37,805 nt of DNA from Deltaproteobacteria bacterium. Its GTDB lineage: Bacteria; Desulfobacterota; Desulfobacteria; Desulfobacterales; JAFDMD01. The DNA lies in assembly GCA_019306065.1 (NCBI GenBank), contig JAFDMF010000015.1:1-37805 (forward strand), in the 5' to 3' direction. The position numbers and the translations under genes are program-made. The notes beneath the pieces are model-generated. The model was not told where the DNA came from. It ran no database searches and worked only from the letters and a program-made list of their open reading frames with translations. Numbering within the stretch: the stretch's first letter is position 1; each line of letters opens with the position of its first letter. Positions 32,803 through 37,805 of the stretch are shown here, in pieces.

Positions 32803-32829
32803 TTTTTATAAAAATTAAGTTGCAAAAGT
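32803..32829. repeat. Right 27-bp direct repeat flanking the deaminase module
   Basis: Perfect copy of 30729-30755 in the same orientation. It lies in the gap between the small companion ORF and lpxK. Confidence 0.8.
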
Positions 32830-32985
32830 GGAAGATTTGGGTAACAGATAAAAGGATGATTAGTTGTCCGAACTTTTATTTATAGTATGATAAGTAAAAG
32901 AAACCGTAGAGATGTTGCAATTGACGAACTATGATAAAAATTTTTATAGAACGCTTTTTTAAATTTATATCTCAAAAATAATCTT

Positions 32986-34095
32986 ATGCAAAAAATAAAA
33001 AATAAAATAGAATCAATTATAAAAAATACGGATAAAAATAACAGGCATATTTTTTTAAAATTTTTTTTATCCGTATTATCCGTTTTTTACAAATTTACGG
33101 TTGCTGTAAACAATTTTTTATACAAAAAAAAAATTCGAAAAATAAAAAAACTCCCCTGTTTTGTAATATCTGCGGGCAATATTACTGCCGGCGGAACAGG
33201 GAAAACCCCTCTTGTTATATATCTTGCCAAATTAACGCAAAAATTAGGATATAAGCCTGCAATAATAACAAGAGGATATAAAGGCGGATATGAAAAAAAA
33301 GGCGGGGTTGTAAGCGATGGTAAAAAGATATGCGCAAATGCAGAGGATGCAGGAGACGAGCCTTTTATGATTGCAAAAGGGTTAAAAAATATACCTGTTA
33401 TGGCAGGAAAAAGCAGATATAAATCCGGCATAACTGCAATAAATAAATTCGGAGCAGATATAATAATATTAGACGACGGTTTTCAGCATCAAAAACTATT
33501 CCGCAACTTAAATCTGCTTCTTTTGGATTATAAAAAGCCGTTCGGAAATAAAAGATTGCTGCCGCGCGGAATATTACGAGAGCCGATTTTTTCGGTTAAA
33601 AGAGCGGATGCCGTAATTTTAACAAGAGCCGAAAGTTTTAATTTGGAAAATATAAAAAAAATAACCTGCGCGCCTGTTTTTAAAAGCGTTCATATACCTT
33701 TTATAATAAAAAATAACAAAAAAATATCGGAAGATGAAAATTTTTTAAAAAAGAAAAAAGCGGTTATTTTTTCCGGCATAGCGCAAAACAAAGAGTTTTA
33801 TAGGACAGTTAAAAATTTGGACTGCTTTATAAAAAGCTTTATACGGTTTGAAGATCATCATAAATATATAAAAAAAGATTTTGAAAAGATAAATAATGCC
33901 GCAAAAAATTTGGATGCCGATATTATAATCACTACGGAAAAAGATTATGTTAAAATACCTGCGGATATAAAATTTTTTTGCGAACTTATAATTATAGGAA
34001 TAAATATAAGATTTGCAGATGACAGCCCGCAAAATTTTGATAAATTGATAGAAGAAAAACTAAAAAATGATAAATTATCAAATAAAACCACTTAA
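32986..34095 (+). CDS. lpxK: Tetraacyldisaccharide 4'-kinase
   Basis: Phosphorylates the 4' position of the lipid A precursor at the inner membrane; proof of a lipid-A-bearing outer membrane. The protein is 369 aa. The P-loop NITAGGTGKTPLVIYLAKL is near residue 66-84. ITRGYKGGYEKKGGVVSDG, DDGFQHQKLFRNLNLLLLD and LPRGILREP are LpxK signatures. An N-terminal hydrophobic segment (about 26-45) anchors it. The next gene overlaps its end by 29 bp. Confidence 0.96.
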   Translation: MQKIKNKIESIIKNTDKNNRHIFLKFFLSVLSVFYKFTVAVNNFLYKKKIRKIKKLPCFVISAGNITAGGTGKTPLVIYLAKLTQKLGYKPAIITRGYKGGYEKKGGVVSDGKKICANAEDAGDEPFMIAKGLKNIPVMAGKSRYKSGITAINKFGADIIILDDGFQHQKLFRNLNLLLLDYKKPFGNKRLLPRGILREPIFSVKRADAVILTRAESFNLENIKKITCAPVFKSVHIPFIIKNNKKISEDENFLKKKKAVIFSGIAQNKEFYRTVKNLDCFIKSFIRFEDHHKYIKKDFEKINNAAKNLDADIIITTEKDYVKIPADIKFFCELIIIGINIRFADDSPQNFDKLIEEKLKNDKLSNKTT

Positions 34096-35044
34096 AATAA
34101 AAGCGATTTTAGACGGCAGACCCGGGCACGAAAAACAGACGCTTGGAATATTAAAAGCGTTGGAAAAGCTTACCCCTATAACCGTAGAGTATGAAACGGT
34201 AAAACCCGTTTTATCTTCTTACATAAAAAACAGTTTGACATATCTGCTCGGCAAAATGTTCGGCTTCGCTAACTCTTTTCTACTATCCTCTTTCGACATT
34301 ATAATAGGAACCGGTTCATATACTCACTTACCTATATTGATTCAAAAAGAGGAATACCTCACGAACGCGGTAACTTGTATGACGCCGGAATCATTTTTAA
34401 TAAACAAATTTGATCTTTGTTTTATTCCTATGCATGATAATCCGGAGCCGAAAAAAAATCTGTTTATAACCGTGGGTCCGCCCAATCTTTCCATTTATAA
34501 TTCGGATAAAGACAATAAAAAAGGGTTAATCCTTGTAGGCGGCGTAGATAAAAAAGATCGTAATTATAAATGGGATACAAACTATATAATAAAAAAAATC
34601 GAAGAAATTTTAATAAACAATCCTTCAATAGAATGGACAATATCATCTTCTCCTAGAACCCCAAGCGAGACATCCGAAAATTTAAAAAAAATTGCCTCTT
34701 ACGCAAAAAACGCTCTTTTTTTTGATTACAAAGATACGAAAAAAGGCTGGGTGGAAAAAGAATACGCTCAAAGTCGTTATGCATGTTTAACCGCAGACAG
34801 CATGTCAATGATATACGAAGCGGTTACAGCTGGCTGCATAGTAGGAATAATTCCGGTTTTATGGGAGAAAAAGAGTAACAAATTTGAGGAAAGCATCCGA
34901 TATTTAATGGAAAAAAAACTTGCCGTAAATTATAATGTGTTACAAAAGGAGCAAAGTCCGGCATTAAACAACAAACCTCTTAATGAAGCTGGAAGATGTG
35001 CAAAGGAGGTATTAAAAAGATGGCATCCTCAAAGATTAAAGTGA
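34067..35044 (+). CDS. ELM1/DUF1022 family protein, GT-B-like
   Basis: A 325-aa protein of the family named after the plant mitochondrial fission factor ELM1 (DUF1022). The signature DGRPGHEKQTLGILKAL is at about residues 16-32, with IIGTGSYTHLPILI and TADSMSMIYEAVTAG further on. The fold resembles GT-B glycosyltransferases. In bacteria it is often near lipid A or envelope glycan genes. The overlap with lpxK (29 bp) and the following glycosyltransferase supports an envelope glycolipid role; the reaction is unknown. Confidence 0.85.
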   Translation: MINYQIKPLKIKAILDGRPGHEKQTLGILKALEKLTPITVEYETVKPVLSSYIKNSLTYLLGKMFGFANSFLLSSFDIIIGTGSYTHLPILIQKEEYLTNAVTCMTPESFLINKFDLCFIPMHDNPEPKKNLFITVGPPNLSIYNSDKDNKKGLILVGGVDKKDRNYKWDTNYIIKKIEEILINNPSIEWTISSSPRTPSETSENLKKIASYAKNALFFDYKDTKKGWVEKEYAQSRYACLTADSMSMIYEAVTAGCIVGIIPVLWEKKSNKFEESIRYLMEKKLAVNYNVLQKEQSPALNNKPLNEAGRCAKEVLKRWHPQRLK

Positions 35045-36159
35045 TACAAATTTTGCCCGAACTGGAAGAAGGAGGCGTAGAAAAAGGAACTTTGGAATTA
35101 GGCGCTTATCTTGTAAAAAATAAATACAAATCAATAGTTATTTCCGCCGGCGGACGAATGGCAAAAACTCTGCAGAAGGAAGGGAGCATTCATATAACCC
35201 ATAAATACATAGCGGAAAAAACTCCGCGGTCTCTTATCCACATACCCCAGATAAGCAACATAATCTTAAAAGAAAAACCGGATATAATCCATCTTCGTTC
35301 CAGAATTCCGGCGTGGATAGCATACCTTGCATATAAAAGCATACCGAAAAGAAAAAGACCTAAACTTGTTACTACATTTCATGGTTTTTATTCCGTAAAC
35401 AGATACAGCGCGATAATGACAAAAGCAGATAAAATAATAGCGGTTTCAAGTATAATAGCCGATCATATAAAAAAAGAATACGGCGTTTCAGACGATAAAA
35501 TAAAAGTAATATATAGAGGGATAAGCAATGAATATTTAACGCCGGATAAAATAGAAGCAAAGCGACTTGCTAATTTAAGAGAAAAATGGGAGATTGACGC
35601 AAAACAGTCCCCGTTAATTTTATTTCCTGCAAGATTAACAAGGCTTAAAGGACACGATTTTTTTATAAAAAGCCTTTTTCTAATATCGGATCTTAAATGG
35701 AGCGTAATATTTGCAGGGGATATACCCCAAAAATCAAATTACGTTAAACAACTTAAAGATAAAATTCGAAAATTAAAACTTACCGAAAGAATTTTTTTTG
35801 CTGGGCATTGTTCAGACATTCCTGCTGCAATAATGCTTGCGAATATAGTAATATCCGCATCCGTTAAGCCTGAAGCCTTTGGAAGAACAACAATAGAGGC
35901 TCAAGCGGCGGGAAGAGCCGTAATAGCCCCGGCTTTTGGGGGAAGTTTGGAAACAATTAAAGACGGTTATACAGGCTGGCTTTTTGAACCTAAAAATGCC
36001 GAATCTTTGGCGCGGGTATTAAGAGACGCGCTTTTAAACAAACAAAAGCGGGAAGAATTAGGGAAAAGCGCCCGAAATCATATAAAAAGCGATTTTACAA
36101 CCGAAAGAATGTGTCAATCTACCGTAGAACTTTATGAAAGATTAATAGCGGAAAAATAA
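35020..36159 (+). CDS. Glycosyltransferase family 4 protein
   Basis: GT-B-fold transferase, 379 aa from ATG 35020. An AAAGGAGGT site at 35001-35009 before it decides this start over the in-frame ATG at 34996. The acceptor domain starts KVIQILPELEEGGVEKGTLE; the donor domain has FPARLTRLKGHDFFIKSL, IFFAGHC, and the E-x7-E region PEAFGRTTIEAQAAGRAVI. The gene overlaps the ELM1-like gene by 25 bp. It probably adds a sugar to LPS core or a related glycan; donor and acceptor are unknown. Confidence 0.92.
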   Translation: MASSKIKVIQILPELEEGGVEKGTLELGAYLVKNKYKSIVISAGGRMAKTLQKEGSIHITHKYIAEKTPRSLIHIPQISNIILKEKPDIIHLRSRIPAWIAYLAYKSIPKRKRPKLVTTFHGFYSVNRYSAIMTKADKIIAVSSIIADHIKKEYGVSDDKIKVIYRGISNEYLTPDKIEAKRLANLREKWEIDAKQSPLILFPARLTRLKGHDFFIKSLFLISDLKWSVIFAGDIPQKSNYVKQLKDKIRKLKLTERIFFAGHCSDIPAAIMLANIVISASVKPEAFGRTTIEAQAAGRAVIAPAFGGSLETIKDGYTGWLFEPKNAESLARVLRDALLNKQKREELGKSARNHIKSDFTTERMCQSTVELYERLIAEK

Positions 36160-36390
36160 GCCTTCCTTTAACCTATTTGTAATCTTCTTTAATCTAAAGC
36201 AACCTTTATTTTGTAAAGTAAGTCTTACAATAACCGATTACGGCAAAAAAGATTGTATTGCAACCTCTCCAGATTATTGATTTCGGTTTGACGAGCATAA
36301 AAGAAGCGTTAAAATTTTAAAATTGCAAAAAATAATAAAAAGACGGAAATTAAATTTGTATCTATATAACAACTTCAAGGAGATAAAAAC

Positions 36391-36951
36391 ATGTATGAAT
36401 GCGGAGACTTAAAAAAAGGGTTAAAAATAGAAATAGACAACGAACCCTACATAATAACCGGTTTCGAGTTTGTAAAACCTGGTAAAGGACATGCTCTTTA
36501 TAAATGTAAATTAAAAAATATGATTACAGGCGCTCAATTTGACAGAACATACAGAGCCAGCGAAAAATTTAACGAGGCAAACCTTACAGAAATTCAAATG
36601 GAATATCTTTATGTTGACGGAGAAAACTACTGTTTTATGAATACCTCAAACTATGAGCAGGAATTTTTAACGGCAGAACAGATAGGAGACGTAAAAAACC
36701 TTTTAAAAGAAAATACCGTATGCAACATCTTAATGTTTCAGGAAAAACCGATTGGAATAACTTTGCCCAACTTTGTAGAGATTACAATTGCAAAAGCGGA
36801 TCCTTGGGTTAAAGGAGACACCGCTTCCGGCAGCTCCAAACCGGTTACATTGGAAACAGGATATACCCTTAATGTTCCGCCTTTTATAGAAGAGGGAGAA
36901 AAAATAAAAATAGATACCAGAACAGGACAATATGTAGAGCGGGTAAAATAG
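36391..36951 (+). CDS. efp: Translation elongation factor P
   Basis: Relieves ribosome stalling at polyproline stretches. The protein is 186 aa, with three domains of standard length. VKPGKGHALYKCKLKNMITG places the modifiable Lys of the GKG loop near residue 33. The C-terminus ends IDTRTGQYVERV, the family signature. A CAAGGAG site precedes the ATG. The 231-bp gap before it contains a TTGTAA/TTACAA inverted repeat (around 36212-36231) and nothing else that I can support. Confidence 0.97.
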   Translation: MYECGDLKKGLKIEIDNEPYIITGFEFVKPGKGHALYKCKLKNMITGAQFDRTYRASEKFNEANLTEIQMEYLYVDGENYCFMNTSNYEQEFLTAEQIGDVKNLLKENTVCNILMFQEKPIGITLPNFVEITIAKADPWVKGDTASGSSKPVTLETGYTLNVPPFIEEGEKIKIDTRTGQYVERVK

Positions 36952-36998
36952 GGTTTTGCGATATTATAATAAAAAACAATTAATCGGATAAAAATAAA

Positions 36999-37805
36999 AT
37001 GGAAATATCCACATTTAAAGAAGACCTTATCGGGCTTAAAGATTTTGCCGAACAAATGGAAAGATTTATAAAAGTAGAACAGCGATATGTAGCGGAAAGT
37101 CTGGTTATTAGTCTTAACGCCGGTTTTGGCTCCGGAAAAAGCACATTTTTTAAAATGTGGAAAAAACAGATAGTTGAAAACAATAATTTAAGTCTAATTG
37201 AAATTAACGCTTGGCGAGATGATTATTATAACGAGCCGTTTATCCCGCTTATATCGACAATAATCGAGATATTTAAAAAAGATGATAACAAAAAAAAGAC
37301 CGAACTGATTAATAAAGCTAAAAAAGCGTTGCCGTTTTTCCGAGCAGTAGGAAATCAAATTGTAAATAAATATACGGGGCTAGATATTCAAGCCGCCAAA
37401 GATTCAACCAATAAGGAAACTTCAGACAGTATTTTTGATTCTTTTTTTAAAAAAAAGGAGGCTTTAAAAGAGTTAAAGGATTCAATAAAAAACTCAATTA
37501 ACAATAATCAAAATATTCTTATATTTGTTGACGAATTAGATAGATGCCGTCCGGATTATGCTATTTCTTACCTTGAAACAATCAAACATATTTTTGATAT
37601 AAAAGGATTAACCTTTATATTAGCCGTTGACCGAAAACAATTAGAGGCGTCCGCAAAAGCGGCTTTTGGAGCGGAGCTTAATTTTGCCGAATATTATAGA
37701 AAATTTATACACAGAGAAATTGACCTGCCAAAACCTGAAGCGCGATCTTATGAAAGATTTGCTTCAAAATATATTAATTTTTACTTACAAAAAGAAAATG
37801 AGCGT
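36999..37805 (+). CDS. KAP family P-loop NTPase, 5' part (cut by window edge)
   Basis: The open frame runs from ATG 36999 to the right edge (269 codons). Walker A GFGSGKST is at residues 42-49, Walker B ILIFVDELDRCRPDYA is at about 170-185, and DLPKPEA follows, as in KAP NTPases (PifA/Kidins220-type). Bacterial members are often in defence or phage-exclusion loci. The membrane insertion typical of the family is not obvious in the visible part. It stands 47 bp after efp. Confidence 0.85.
   Translation, partial: MEISTFKEDLIGLKDFAEQMERFIKVEQRYVAESLVISLNAGFGSGKSTFFKMWKKQIVENNNLSLIEINAWRDDYYNEPFIPLISTIIEIFKKDDNKKKTELINKAKKALPFFRAVGNQIVNKYTGLDIQAAKDSTNKETSDSIFDSFFKKKEALKELKDSIKNSINNNQNILIFVDELDRCRPDYAISYLETIKHIFDIKGLTFILAVDRKQLEASAKAAFGAELNFAEYYRKFIHREIDLPKPEARSYERFASKYINFYLQKENER

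Larger units (their letters stand above)
32626..32985. other. Gap after the deaminase module: repeats only
   Basis: No gene is visible in 360 bp. It contains a shortened palindrome (32691-32718) related to the pal-cpoB hairpin, a pyrimidine-rich stretch (TCCCTCCCCCTTCC, 32721-32734), the right 27-bp direct repeat (32803-32829), and an AT-rich leader of lpxK. The palindrome ACCAAATCTTGGT lies at the end of the preceding small ORF. Confidence 0.5.

Noticed and set aside
36160-36390. Possible riboswitch or ncRNA before efp
   Set aside because: Only a short TTGTAA/TTACAA inverted repeat is visible; no recognised riboswitch core.

Overview
This is AT-rich bacterial chromosome from a Gram-negative (diderm) organism. 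The evidence is a complete Tol-Pal set, LpxK for lipid A, a Pal lipoprotein and RecC. A UbiA/UbiD pair, a Csd6-like L,D-peptidase beside a bactofilin, and an operon joining MvhD-like, MetV-like and GltB-like proteins recall Desulfobacterota-like or neighbouring deep proteobacterial lineages. That placement is inference; no rRNA or tRNA gene is visible to settle it.

Layout. Positions 1-20,900 are almost entirely minus strand. Read in the direction of transcription, from high to low coordinates, they hold: an MlaE-like permease; the four-gene operon mvhD-like / metV-like / degenerate gltB-like / gltB-like (20057-16057); a decayed small gene; an MBL-fold hydrolase; tolQ-tolR-tolA-tolB-pal-cpoB running into ruvC-ruvA-ruvB (14396-7140); a DUF2442 remnant; tmk; a Csd6-like L,D-transpeptidase/carboxypeptidase; an unknown one-TM protein; a bactofilin; recC; and the start of an unknown gene at the edge. 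From 21,000 to 26,800 the plus strand carries an M23 peptidase, a Dph6-like PP-loop ATPase, UbiA, a decayed VapBC pair and UbiD. From 26,783 to 30,531 the minus strand carries the dnaX-ybaB-recR-ykgJ cluster and a hemolysin-III-like protein. From 30,876 to the end the plus strand carries an anti-phage dCTP-deaminase-like gene with a coupled 60-aa ORF, the overlapping set lpxK / ELM1-like / glycosyltransferase, efp, and the 5' part of a KAP P-loop NTPase.

Most genes are housekeeping: envelope integrity, cell shape, recombination and replication, lipid A, quinone-type prenylation and decarboxylation. Two blocks stand out. The first is the MvhD/MetV/GltB/GltB operon, a compact and probably iron-sulfur-rich redox complex that lacks the usual partners (MetF, HdrA, GltD, a glutaminase domain); its substrate is unknown. 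The second is the dCTP-deaminase-like defence module at about 30.7-32.8 kb. It lies between two perfect 27-bp direct repeats, has strong stem-loops just upstream of its start codon (where known AvcD-type systems have an RNA antitoxin), and is translationally coupled to a small ORF I cannot assign.

The window also shows active sequence erosion and dispersed repeats. Two small accessory genes (VapC, DUF2442) and one unknown gene carry clear frameshifts or stop codons. A REP-like element has become the last codons of ruvC. Several palindromic intergenic repeats recur. I saw no CRISPR array, tRNA, rRNA or transposase gene.
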